DNA from: Mesostigma viride
Lineage: Eukaryota; Streptophyta; Mesostigmatophyceae; Mesostigmatales; Mesostigmataceae
NCBI GenBank assembly: GCA_009746045.1
Contig: RPFO01000614.1
Span: 1 to 55,000, forward strand
DNA length: 55,000 nt
Direction of reading: 5' to 3'
Positions 1 through 10,440 of the stretch are shown here, in pieces; within the stretch, counting starts at the first letter, position 1, and each line of letters begins with the position of its first letter. The notes below the pieces were generated by a model. That model was not told where the DNA came from, searched no databases, and saw nothing but the letters and a program-made list of their open reading frames with translations. A program made the translations under genes and the position numbers.

Positions 1-723
1 GCCGCGCCGCCGATGCCAGCTCCGCCTCCCTGGCGAGCCGCCTTCCGCGCTGCCCGGGCTGCTGCGCTTCCAATAGTACTGCCCTCCACCAGTGGCAGCA
101 GGTGCATCGCCCCGTTGTTCCAGCCGCTGGTCTTCTCCACCATGAGGAACGCCTCGACCACACGCGCCAGGTACTCGAAGCAGGCCAGCTCCGTCACCAC
201 ATCCTCCCCCAGCTCTTGGATGGCCACATCCAGAATGTAGGTCAGGTTGTTGCACACCAGATGGTGCGTGCTGTTCTTCCACCCGCGGGGGGCTCCCGGT
301 GCAGCCCCAACGCCCTCCTGCTCCTTGCGAAGGGCCAAGCGGGCCTGCAGGCTCCCGTGCGCGACCTGGCGCGCATCCAGCACCTGCAGCGGCAGCACCC
401 TGTCGTCGCGGTCCTTGACCAACAGGCGCCAGGCCACTTTGAAAGCTCGCCGGGGGTCTGAGACGCACCCCCTTGGTGGTTCGGCGCAGGTCTCTCTCCC
501 TCACACGCTCCCGCGATCGACGCGAGCTCCGCTGGGAGGAGTCCCGACTCGTGCTCCGGCTGCTGGACCGCTGCCGCTCCTTGCGACGCTCGCGGGAGCG
601 ATCCCGACGCCCCTTGGGCTCCGCAGAACGGCCCCTGCCATGCCCACGTCGCTCCCGGGACTTGTCGCGGCGCGACCGAGCGCCACCCCTGCCCCTGCCA
701 CGGCCTCTGCTCTCGCTGTCGGA

Positions 724-777
<54 letters not shown>

Positions 778-1484
778 GCGACTCTCGTCGCTCCCACTGC
801 TGGTGTCTGTCGAGCCTGGGCTGCTCCCGCGCCGCGCGCGTCTCTTCTCCTGGCGCTTGCTCTTCGGATGGCCCTTGCCCCCTTGTCCTCGCGCTGGCTC
901 TTCCCTTTCCTCGCGTCCCTCCTCTTCCCCCGCGCCAGGGCTTGCAACTCCGCTCCGATGAGCTCGCGGACGCCCGCCAGAAGGCAGCATTCTCTGCCAG
1001 CTTTCGGTTCCTGCCCTGAGACTTCTTTCCCTTGGCGCGAGCAGCAGCAGGGGCCAGCTGCTCGCGCGCGTCCAAAAAATCCTCAGAGCTCGTCGCGTCC
1101 TCCTCTTCCTCGTCGGTGCCGTTGCTGGGAGGATCCTTTCGGGTCCTTTCGCCCCTGGCTGGACCAGTCTTCCCCTTGCCCCCAGTGGCCACTGGGGGCT
1201 TCTTCATCTCTAGAGTAATGGCCTTGCACAACATGGAACCCATGTCGGAATCACTTGACCCCTCACTAATCTGGAGCCCTGCAGTCTTGAGAAACTGTCC
1301 CAAGGATGTCAAACGACCCTCAGACATAGTAGTAAGCCTTTGGGCCCAGTTTGGACCGAGATACTCAGTCAAGAACTTCAAAGTCGTTAACAACTCCTTG
1401 CCCCCTGAAAATACGATTTTTCACATTTAATAAGAAATCTCGGTCTACTGCCTCAAGGGTGGTGTCTTCGTGATCACTAGCCAT
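1..1484 (-). pseudogene. Gag-like ORF with SR-rich domain, frameshifted, continues off left edge
   Basis: I do not recognise the family. The best start is the ATG at 1484, opening with MASDHEDTTLEAVDRDFL. The frame is lost at a five-G run near 1405, after which a good protein frame continues (TTLKFLTEYLGPNWAQRL). It shifts again near 970 into an acidic stretch and a long serine/arginine-rich segment (RDRSRERRKERQRSSSRS), with a run of 15 CTG (sense CAG/AGC) triplets at 731-775. A third shift at a C5 run near 456 leads to a compositionally normal C-terminal part (VAWRLLVKDRDDRVLPLQVL) that stays open to base 1. A basic SR domain between two folded-looking parts fits a retroelement gag or another nucleic-acid-binding protein; that is inference. 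Three shifts, two of them in homopolymer runs, mean decay or assembly error. It could also be a host SR protein fragment. Confidence 0.45.
731..775. repeat. (CTG)15 microsatellite
   Basis: Fifteen uninterrupted CTG triplets on the plus strand. On the coding (minus) strand of the SR-rich ORF they read CAG or AGC, giving polyglutamine or polyserine depending on frame. The neighbouring SR-rich frame makes polyserine the more likely product. Confidence 0.95.
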
Positions 1485-1940
1485 TATAGAATTCAAAGAT
1501 GAAGAAATTTCTCACAACTAGGCTCAATATTCCGCAATCTTGGAGACTGAGAAAAATTTCGGACTGAAAATTTGTCACTCAGTTCTACCTTGCGGACTTT
1601 TACTCCCGTTGCGCAAACCCGTCAAAACTTGGTGCGAAAACCGTCAAAATGATGTCGGCTATTGTCTCACGATTAGTTTGACACCAACTTTGTCAAAAAC
1701 GGTGAAGTATTGCTCTAGTTGTGTTGAAAACTGATAAGCTGGCTTGGCAGCCATCACCACCTTGAAATACATCGCATCAACGTTGCATCCGTGACACACG
1801 CAAGTGCGGCGCCCCGCTGGCGCGGCGCTCCATGTAAGAATGACCTCAGAATACTACTGTACTAGATCTAGGACCCTGATACTACTTTTTTCAACATTGT
1901 ACTACATTTTTATGATGTCACACATGTTCTGTCATGCCAG
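1485..1940. other. Noncoding, possible 5' flank of the gag-like ORF
   Basis: No convincing reading frame. It contains a GC-rich imperfect palindrome around 1806-1832 (GGCGCCCCGCTGGCGCGGCGCT). A related GGCGCGGCGCT word occurs near 17995-18005 and, inverted, near 26930, which suggests a remnant of a dispersed element. Confidence 0.4.
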
Positions 1941-2238
1941 AACCGTTCAGCAACCACCTGGCATATCTTGAGGGTCCCTGGATACTAGTTGAAGTAGATT
2001 GAACTCGTTTGAACTAGTTTGTACTACCTGTACTAACTTTGAACTAGTTTGAACTACATCTGAGGCCCATCCAAGGCTGTCAGACCCTCCAGAGAGGGCG
2101 TGGCCACCCCGTTTGGCTCCCGCATGTCGACTTGCACCACTGGGCAACGGTGTAGCGCCTCCAAGGTAGCGGCGCACCTCCATCCCTCCGCTCCCCCAGG
2201 CAAAATCAGGGAATCCCGATCGTAAGATCAATCATCCA
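1941..2238 (-). repeat. Dispersed repeat R, copy 1
   Basis: In reverse complement this stretch begins TTGATCTTACGATC.GGATTCCCTGATTT, continues through GGGGAGCGGAG, and ends in a run of CTAGTTCAAACTAGTTCAAA-type motifs with GTAGTAC words. The same order of blocks occurs in plus orientation at 13391-13640. The central parts are diverged and the ends and the TAGTTCAAA cluster are conserved. No protein is evident, so it may be a non-autonomous element or the end of a larger one. Confidence 0.6.
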
Positions 2239-2900
2239 GCGGCCTCTTGTTCCCGCATTCACGTATAGAAGAAACTCCGTTCAAAGAACCCCGATTTCAC
2301 TATTACGTAACCCATGGTTCATGTTAACATGGCATAATGAGCAATCCTATTGACCCCATGACTAATGGTGAAGTTAATAAAGTTACATCGTGGCACGTCA
2401 CTATAGCATCAAGTTGCATCATTGTGCATAAAGTAGTTTAGCACTGAGTTGGCATGCCAACACCAGGTACACTAAATAAATTAAAACCAGAATTGATAAA
2501 CAAACCAGTATCCAAATACAGTATCCATATATATGCAGGTCGTACTACAGGTACAGCCACGGCTGCCACGCGGCTTCTGCAGCGATCACGCTCTTTCTCC
2601 TAGACAATTGCTCTACTGGTCCCTACAGGTCGGTCGACTTGGACCATGATGCGTCAAGAACCGTTAATTGACCGACTTAAACAAGATGTTTGTCTACATG
2701 CAGCTGTCTGCACCTAACTAACGCGAAACCGCGTGCTACCAAATATAGCGGGAAATGCATGAGTAACACATGTCAACGCACAACCGGTGGAAATCACGCG
2801 ATACCAACCGCGGCAACAGTGGTGTGAACATAGCGGGCACTGCCATGCAAAAAAGCACCAGCAGCGGCATCAGTAGCAAATTGTAGTAGCGGAACAATAG
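2239..2900. other. Intergenic, no gene seen
   Basis: AT-richer sequence without a supported ORF or recognisable repeat. It is followed by the CAG-rich stretch downstream of the transposase gene. Confidence 0.4.
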
Positions 2901-2904
2901 CCAC

Positions 2905-3185
2905 TACATCAATGCAACAACACATCAGCCCAGCAACACAGCAGCAGCATGACCGTAGCACAGCAGCAGCACAACTGTAGCTCAGCAGCACGGCCGCAAT
3001 GCAGCAGTGCATCAACACAGCAGCACGGCAGCAGCACGACAGCAATACATCAGCGGCACGGCAGCAATGCAGCAACACATCAGCACAACAGCACAACAGC
3101 AGCACGGCAGCAATGCAGCAACAGTAGCATGGCAGCACAGCAGCAGCAGCAGCAGCAGCAGCAGCACATGAGCAGCTCAATGACA
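2905..3185. repeat. Imperfect CAG/CAACACAG-rich tract
   Basis: Repeated mixtures of CAGCAG, CAACA, CAGCACGGCAGCAATG and similar words, ending in a pure (CAG)n near 3135-3170. It lies just beyond the stop codon of the minus-strand transposase, so it would be that element's 3' untranslated region. ORFs across it are low-complexity artefacts. Confidence 0.8.
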
Positions 3186-3203
3186 ACAACCGCTGCTCGC
3201 GCT

Positions 3204-4745
3204 TCAGCAGTCGTCGTCGTCGTCGTCATCGTCATCGGCAAGGATGAGCGCTCGCTTCCGACGCCGGGAGGCGCCTGCGTTGTTGTTCTCCGCCACATCG
3301 TCGCTGGGTGGAACCATCTCGCGCAATCGAGCCTCGGCCAGGGTGATATCCGGCGCTTGCAACGCAGGGACGACCACACCGGGGCACCCGCAGATCTGTG
3401 CCTCCAGCTCGTGGAGAGGCACGCAAGAAACCGCGTCCTCCTCCCAACGGGCACCCCAGTACATGGCTACCATGTCGTTTTGCGTGTCGACAACAGCGAC
3501 ACGACCATGGTACCTGCCGTCCCGGCTTTCGGTGCGACCGTCCGCGGATGTCACACGCTCCGACGCCCAATGACACACGACTTGCCCTACGAGGTTGCGG
3601 CTGCCACTCTTGACCTGCAGCGTTATGCCTTCCCAGCATGCCTTCGCCATGCCGACGATGCCCTTCGAGCATTCAGCATCTTGCCACTTCACGACCGGGT
3701 GTTCCGCGTCATAGGGCACCTCCTTCAGCGCCTTTAGGCACTCCTTGGTGAGCTTTTTGTTCGCACCCAAGGAGACTGCATGGGGCGGCTGACCTCGCTT
3801 GCCCACCACTTGTGTCAAGACGAGGTCTGACGCGGTGATGATCACCGTGTGCGCCGCAGTGGTTGGCGGATGGGGCCATTGCGCAATGTCTGGGTTCCAC
3901 GGGTGCCACGTGTCACGCAAATGCTTAGCGCGGTATACAAAGAGCTCAATAGAAGGTTGGCCGCCATCCTCCTTCGCAACCACCTCCTTGATGATGCCAA
4001 AGAGGACTGGAGTCCACGTGAGCTTCGAGTTGCAGAGAATACCAGCTGAAGGGTGCCAGTATAGAACAGCGGAGCCTTTCTCAACGCCTTGCATGCGCTT
4101 CAAGTAAGCGACCTTGGCTGTCATGGCCCTGTCTTCTGCCGCCCATTCCTGCTGTGTGTGGCCATCATGAAGAACTCGGTCTACCAGCGGGGTGACGCGC
4201 ACCGCCTCTGCGTCGACCAACGCCATGAAGTGCTCTTCTTGCGTCGGTGGTGGTTCAGGCGCTGCATCGTGCTCACGCAGGGCGGAGATGTCCGCGCGAG
4301 ATGGCCACGGCAAAGGGCGCCACTCCTCAGGCACCTCCTCAGGGGCATGTGGGACTTTTGCGAAAAAGGCCTCGTTTGGCTTGATGGTGTCGGGCGGAAA
4401 GTACCACTGCCAGATGCCATGGGGCAACTTCCGACCCTTGTTTTGATCGACTCCAGCTCCTTCCCCAGAAACTCCATGTTCAATGGTGCGAAGGCTGGGG
4501 TGTCCTGCAACATCGGAATGCGGTCTGGATCCACAAGTCGGACGCCAAACAGCGGCCGCCCCTCCGCATCAAACTTGTAAGGCTGTGTCATCGCCTTCCC
4601 GCACCGTGGCGCGCCTTCCTGTCGAGTCCCCGCGGGCTGCCACGGCGTCTTTTGGGACTCCGTGGTCCGGTAGGACAACCAGGTCTCTGCGTTGCCCTGT
4701 ACCTGGAAGAAGACGGCGTGGTGCACCTTCATTGAGCGACCGCGT
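3204..4745 (-). pseudogene. C-terminal part of DUF7869-like transposase, frameshifted
   Basis: This continues the minus-strand transposase beyond its internal minisatellite. From about 4745 to 4440 one frame reads a normal protein (VHHAVFFQVQGNAETWLSY, then FDAEGRPLFGVRLVDPDRIP). Around 4440-4475 the coding sense moves by one base into the frame of KGRKLPHGIWQWYFPPDTI, which stays open to the stop at 3204. The latter part is about 407 residues, contains a hydrophilic SDGRTESRDGRYHGRV segment, and ends in a polyaspartate tail from GTC/ATC triplets at 3210-3240. The order (catalytic part, minisatellite, C-terminal part) on one strand argues for one ancestral protein. A short intron instead of a frameshift at 4440-4475 is not excluded. 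I do not know the function of this C-terminal part. Confidence 0.6.
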
Positions 4746-6425
4746 TTTTCAGGCACCGGCTGTGCCGCTCCGCCGCCCGCCGGCTGCGCCGCCGGCCCGC
4801 CGCGCGCCGGCTGCCCCGCCCCGCCGCCCGTCGACTGCCCCGCCCCGCCGCCCGTCGACAGCCCCGCCCCGCCGCCCACGCGCGCCGGCAGCGCCGCTGG
4901 CCCCCCGCACGCCGACGGCCCTGCCCCGCCGCCCGTCGACTGCCCCGCCCCGCCGCCCGTCCACAGCCCCGCCCCGCCGCCCACGCGCGCCGGCAGCGCC
5001 GCTGGCCCCCGCGCGCCGACTGCCCCGCCCCGCCGCCCGTCGACAGCCCCGCCCCGCCGCCCACGCGCGCCGGCAGCACCGCTGGCCCCCCGCACGCCGA
5101 CGGCCCTGCCCCGCCGCCCGTCGACAGCCCCGCCCCGCCGCCCACGCGCGCCGGCAGCGCCGCTGGCCCCCCGCGCGCCGACTGCCCCGCCCGCCGCCCG
5201 TCGACAGCCCCGCCCCGCCGCCCACGCGCGCCGGCAGCGCCGCTGGCCCCCCGCCGCCGACGGCCCCGCCCCGCCGCCCGTCGACAGCCCCGCCCCGCCG
5301 CCCACGCGCGCCGGCAGCGCCGCTGGCCCCCCGCGCGCCGACTGCCCCGCCCCGCCGCCCGTCGACAGCCCCGCCCCGCCGCCCACGCGCGCCGGCAGCA
5401 CCGCTGGCCCCCCGCACGCCGACGGCCCTGCCCCGCCGCCCGTCGACTGCCCCGCCCCGCCGCCCGTCGACAGCCCCGCCCCGCCGCCCACGCGCGCCGG
5501 CAGCGCCGCTGGCCCCCGCGCGCCGACGGCCCTGCCCCGCCGCCCGTCGACTGCCCCGCCCCGCCGCCCGTCGACAGCCCCGCCCCGCCGCCCACGCGCG
5601 CCGGCAGCGCCGCTGGCCCCCGCGCGCCGACCGCCCTGCCCCGCCGCCCGTCGACTGCCCCGCCCCGCCGCCCGTCGACAGCCCCGCCCCGCCGCCCACG
5701 CGCGCCGGCAGCGCCGCTGGCCCCCCGCACGCCGACCGCCCTGCCCCGCCGCCCGTCGACAGCCCCGCCCCGCCGCCCACGCGCGCCGGCAGCGCCGCTG
5801 GCCCCCGCGCGCCGACTGCCCCGCCCGCCGCCCGTCGACAGCCCCGCCCCGCCGCCCACGCGCGCCGGCAGCGCCGCTGGCCCCCGCGCGCCGACTGCCC
5901 CGCCCCGCCGCCCGTCGACAGCCCCGCCCCGCCGCCCACGCGCGCCGGCAGCACCGCTGGCCCCCGCACGCCGACGGCCCTGCCCCGCCGCCCGTCGACT
6001 GCCCCGCCCCGCCGCCCGTCGACAGCCCCGCCCCGCCGCCCACGCGCGCCGGCAGCACCGCTGGCCCCCCGCACGCCGACGGCCCTGCCCCGCCGCCCGT
6101 CGACTGCCCCGCCCCGCCGCCCGTCGACAGCCCCGCCCCGCCGCCCACGCGCGCCGGCAGCGCCGCTGGCCCCCCGCGCGCCGACTGCCCCGCCCCGCCG
6201 CCCGTCGACAGCCCCGCCCCGCCGCCGCGCGCGCCGGCAGCACCGCTGGCCCGCCGCCCGTCGACGGCCCTGCCCCGCCGCCCGTCGACTGCCCCGCCCC
6301 GCCGCGCACCGGCAGCGCCGCCCCGCTGCCCGCTGACTGCCCCGCCCCGCCGCGTGCCGGCTGCGCCGCCGCTGCCGCCCCGCCGCGCACCGATGGCGCC
6401 GCCCCTCCGTGCGCCGGCTGCGCCT
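4745..6425. repeat. GC-rich higher-order minisatellite inside the transposase coding region
   Basis: About 1.7 kb of tandem C/G-rich units. A 24-bp subunit (CCCCGCCCCGCCGCC, then GTCGAC) occurs once or twice per unit. It is followed by a spacer with CCCACGCGCGCCGGCAGCGC and GCTGGCCCCC, then CGCACGCCGAC or CGCGCGCCGAC. Units of roughly 75-100 bp vary by one-base differences in the CCCC runs, so no frame stays constant. All six frames are open for long distances because the repeat contains no stop codons. On the transposase strand it encodes Gly/Ala/Arg-rich peptide such as AGRGCRRAAGRGSRRA. Confidence 0.95.
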
Positions 6426-6429
6426 CGCT

Positions 6430-8310
6430 GCACGCAGGCTGCACGACATCACCACGCACCCTGGTGACCTTGATAACCTGATCCTCCCTACCGGTCATCC
6501 AATCTACCGTGCTGCACCAACCGGCAAACGACTCGCGCTGCAACGGAGTGAGAAAGTTCCTGACATCGTAAGCGACCCCCAATACCTTGACCTCCGTGCC
6601 AGCGGGGACGGTCGAGTTGCAGTTCGCAGCTGCACCACTAGGCTGACGGAATGCCTCTTCTATGGCCGCCACCCAGCTCTCCAAAGTTGGGTACTTGTGC
6701 ACGAAGCTAGGCCCCCCCGCCACAGCGTGTCTCATGTAGGCCACAAGCACGCCGAATTTCTGATCTGGGTCGGCGTGCGTGTGGCCCACGAGCATGCGGT
6801 GCATTTCGACGACGTCGAAGAAGCCAACGTGTACGAGCCACCATGCAAACAGTAAGACGGTGTGATTCCGGTTTTCACTCCCACCGTCCAGTTGCAGGCA
6901 CAAACACCTGGGCATGTGCGGCAGCCCCGCCCTCCTCCATGGCTGGTCCCTCATCAACTGCGCCAGGATGTGCATCAGCATCGTGACGGTGACACTGCCG
7001 GAGAGGTTGTCGGTCATGAGGACCCATGCGAGAACGATGAACCACATCGCCTTGTACCCATGGACGGCCGCACAGAAGAGCGAGAACGGCATCATGCCAC
7101 CTGCATAGCTGCCCCATGAGTCGGGCCCCCCCACCAGCTTCGGCCAGTATGTCTTGGCGTGATCCAGCTTGTCGAGGTTGATCGACAAAATGGCCGTCAA
7201 CATAGCGGCCACCATCGCGCAGGCAAGCTCGCGCCTCAACCAATAGTTCTGGCGGGTAAACCAGGCCAGAGCGACATGCTGCTTGATTTGGTTGTCGACG
7301 TACTGCCGTTGTGCCTCAGTTGAAGCACCGCGGCGCCGCATGCGCAGTTCCACGCAGTCCGCGCAGTGACCGGTGCTCTTGTTGTGCGGGCATACCACCA
7401 CCTTCGGGCTCCTCTGCCCTGGGAAGTAGTCGCCTTTGCAGTAGGTGCGCCAGATGCGGTAGAATGCGTTGTAGCCTAGCACCTTGGCCCCTTCCCCCGC
7501 TTCTGCCACCACGTCTTCAACGTACATGGCGTGCATCTCCTTGATGGACATGACGTCCATGAAGACAACGCCAGCATGAGTCGGGTCATGGTCTGCGATC
7601 TGCTGCACCAACTCGTGCATCCACATTGCTGCGTGTTCGCCAACCTCCGAACGCCCCCGAGCATCACGCTCAGGTGGTGCGTGCTCCAGACCAACACCGA
7701 AAGTCGCTAGGTCGTTGGGATGCACGGTCAGGAAATACTCTTTCGCCGACACGACCGACGCCACCAGATTGTTCCAAGTCGCCCGGGTAACGCCGGCCAT
7801 CTTCCGGATGGCAGATGCACAACCGGTGACGGTGTACATGCACCCCGCAATCACCACGTCCACGTGTAAAGGGCCGGTAATGATGTACTTCTTGTAACGG
7901 CCACCGTCGGCAGGGGATTCTACCTCGATGTTGCCCACGCCGGCCGACCGGATCACGTCGCAAAGGGAGGCCATGCGCTGCTGGTCCGTTTGGTTGTACA
8001 GGTACTCTCGAAAGGCAGTCCACGACCTGGTATCGGTAAGTAAGGTGCCCACCTTCTCGAGGCAATGCTCCCCACAAGTCGGACCGCACTTCCTGGCCTT
8101 GGCGATGTCCTTGTCAACGGACTTCAATTTGGAGGCGAGAAGCCGGGCGCCATCTTTCTTCCCACTGCGCTTCGCTCGAGAGGAAGACGTGCCGGGCCCC
8201 ATTTCCGTGTGAAGCAGGTCGTCGTCAGAGCCGTCAGAATCCACGCCCCAACTAGCTTCAGAACTCGCATCCGAATCCACCAGGTCTGGCACATCCCATT
8301 CTTCATCCAT
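6430..8310 (-). CDS. DUF7869-like DDE-type transposase, N-terminal catalytic part
   Basis: The ORF starts at ATG 8310 (MDEEWDVPDLVDSDASSEAS). It has an acidic N-terminus and a CGPTCGEHC cysteine cluster at about residues 75-83. A second possible zinc site, CPHNKSTGHCADC, is at 307-319. The core has INLDKLDHAKTYWP (Asp380/Asp383), then CLQLDGGSENRN (Asp475, Glu479, Asn480), then MLVGHTHADPDQKF (His510 to Asp516). The LDxxxENxN...GHTHxDxDQ pattern is the hallmark of the DUF7869 family found in eukaryotic DNA transposons, with the acidic residues expected to bind metal for strand transfer. The frame runs openly into the minisatellite at 6425 and would end artefactually at 4729. It is probably nuclear and possibly recently active, since 600 codons are uninterrupted. 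The terminal inverted repeats were not found. Confidence 0.75.
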
Positions 8311-8324
8311 GTTAATAGGAAATC

Positions 8325-8760
8325 TACTGTATTACACCCGGTGGTGCTTGGACAGAAGCAAGAAACCCCGCCCACCGCTCAAATGTGGCGCCCAACAAAG
8401 CCCCAAACTGATTTCTTCAATAAGTCTACTGTTCTACATCCGGTGGTGGATGGACACAAGCAATAAAGGCCCCGCCCACACCTCAGATTTCTTTAGAAAA
8501 TCTACTGATCTACATTCGATGGCGCCTTCACAGAAGCAGGAAACTCCGCCCACCGGTCAAATGTGACGCCCAACAAAGCCCCAACTGATTTCTTCAAGAA
8601 GTATACTGTTTTACAGCCGGTAGTGCTTGGGCAGAAGCACTATCAAAGAGACAACCAGCGCAGGCCAGAAATCGCAGGCCAGAAATCGCAACTATGTAAA
8701 GCCCGCCCACACATCGGATTTCTTTACGAAAAACCTGTTTTACATTCGATGGGGTCTTGA
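8325..8760. repeat. Subterminal tandem repeats upstream of the transposase start
   Basis: Four to five diverged copies of a unit of about 70-110 bp. Each has (A)AATCTACTG(T)NNTACA, then CCGGTGGTG or TTCGATGG, then CAGAAGCA, then CCGCCCAC, and often GCCCAACAAAGCCCCAACTGATTTCTTCA split over two parts. Starts are near 8328, 8410, 8495, 8600 and 8728. They sit immediately 5' of the transposase ATG. Arrays of this kind are commonly transposase-binding sites near an element's end; that role is inference here. Confidence 0.7.
8641..8690 (+). repeat. Short insert word shared with the 28-kb SINE-like insertion
   Basis: Contains TATCAAAGAGACAACCAGCG followed by CAGGCCAGAAATCG, the last part doubled. 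The same words, with one difference, form the left end of the insertion at 28152-28305. It interrupts the subterminal repeat array. Confidence 0.65.
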
Positions 8761-8820
8761 CAGATTCAAACAAATTATCGTTTCTACCTGCGTGCGACTG
8801 CTGCGGCTGAGTGCTGCAAC

Positions 8821-9345
8821 TTGTCTTCACGTCTTCACGTCTTCACGTCTTCACCGCGTCTTCACCTGTCTTCACCACGTCTTCACGTCTTCACGTCTTC
8901 ACGACTACACCTGAACTTGCCGCGTATCGTATCTTTGATACCTTGCATGCACGTCTTCACGTCTTCACGTCTTCACCGCGTCTTCACCTGTCTTCACCAC
9001 GTCTTCACGGCTTCACGGCTTCACGTCTTCACGGCTTCACCTGAACACCTGAACTTCACCTGAACTTGCCGTATCGTGTCTTCACGTCTTCACGTCTTCA
9101 CGTCTTCACGTCTTCACCGCGTCTTCACCTGTCTTCACCACGTCTTCACGTCTTCACGGCTTCACGGCTTCACGGCTTCACGTCTTCACGGCTTCACCTG
9201 AACACCTGAACTTCACCTGAACTTGCCGTATCGTGTCTTCACGTCTTCACGTCTTCACGTCTTCACGTCTTCACCGCGTCTTCACCTGTCTTCACCACGT
9301 CTTCACGGCTTCACGGCTTCACGTCTTCACGGCTTCACCTGAACA
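8821..9345. repeat. CTTCACG-based higher-order minisatellite
   Basis: Repeats of CTTCACGT, CTTCACGG and CTTCACC in four higher-order units starting near 8821, 8952, 9080 and 9236. Each contains CGTCTTCACCGCGTCTTCAC then CTGTCTTCACCACG, and is followed by CTGAACACCTGAACTT and GCCGTATCGTGTC or CGTATCGTATC. The ORFs across it are artefacts. Confidence 0.95.
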
Positions 9346-9517
9346 CCTGAACTTTGCGTATCGTATCTTTGATACATTGCATCATTTGCATGCCTTGGAG
9401 CTGCACGTCTTCAAACAGTGTCACCCAGTTCCCGCTTGATTCAAATGCACTTCGCGCTTGAATTCGTGACTTCGCCCCGCTCAAGGTGGAAGGTGATGGG
9501 CACTAGCCACGGGAACT

Positions 9518-10440
9518 ATGCCCGATGCTGATAGCCGAAGCGATGACATGGACGAATTGAGTGATTTGTGTTATGCCGGGGACGATTGTAGAAAATGGGT
9601 GCTAGGGAAGAAACCTGGTGCCATGAAAGTAGATTTTTTGGCCGGTGCAAACCACCAATGCGCCGGCCGATGTGGCAAGGTCCTGCACGGCATCTGTACG
9701 CATATTTTCAGGCACGCAGACGACGGTGACGGCACGGAATGGCAATGCTCTGACTGCGGCGGCCCTCCACGATGCCAGCCGTGCGCCACGCTCGAGCAGC
9801 CAGGGCACACTAGCAACATTAAGCCCACGGAGCCTTCCACTATCAGCCCAGAGTGCCCGGATAATTCGTTTCGCACGCCCGTCACCGAGGATGACCTGAA
9901 TTTCGATGATGATGTCGGTTGTGATGATGAAGCTGCAATGGCAGAGGATGACTTCCATCATGATGGGGCTGCAAATGCGACAAACGAGAAAGATTCCGCG
10001 ATGTCTCCTCAGCGTCCTGCCGACGAGCATGGTCATTCAAACCCGGGTTCGGGGCTGGACGCCACTAAGGAGGCTCTGTTCTCTTCCCCTCTACCTGAGG
10101 CCGGCGTTCCTGAAAAGCGGGACGATGGCACGCCGGTCCCTACTGCAAGGTCTTTTAGCCGCAGTGGACCGATGGCACTGTCTGTCGTGGAAATTTCTGG
10201 CTGGGATACCCTCGGGGTGGTGGGGGGGCCTCACCATCGACAAACAGCTGCAAGCGGTGCTGGTCGCCCAAACGACCTACACAACAAAGAAAACATTAAA
10301 ATCGGCATACACAAATGCGGCACGGGGGAGATCCTCTACCATCAAGATGACAGATGTGGTGTGCATGGTCGTCGATCGTGACCCTGCCACTGGGCACATC
10401 CCCGGATTCAAGGTAGTTGACACATTTCCGGAGAGTGCGT
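9518..10440 (+). pseudogene. Zinc-finger (PHD-like) protein, N-terminal part, frameshifted
   Basis: The start MPDADSRSDDMDELSD at 9518 leads into a cysteine/histidine cluster: Cys18, Cys24, Cys48, Cys52, His57, Cys60, Cys77 and Cys80 (CAGRCGKVLHGIC, later EWQCSDC). That spacing resembles PHD-like or treble-clef zinc fingers found in several transposon proteins. It is followed by an acidic linker. The first frame ends at 10381, but near the G7 run at about 10217 the better frame becomes the one reading LTIDKQLQAVLVAQTTYTTK and VVCMVVDRDPATGHIPGFKV. That frame meets a TGA at 10440 and continues as NERIERTLAWAQSHQGELVS. So there is one shift and one stop, and then the coding sense passes into the Q-rich part. 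The family is unknown; it may be a transposon accessory protein or a decayed host regulator. Confidence 0.5.

Noticed and set aside
4181-6467. Several overlapping ORFs of 560-750 codons on both strands
   Set aside because: They all traverse the GC minisatellite, which lacks stop codons in any frame. Only the minus-strand frames that continue into non-repetitive protein outside the array were kept.
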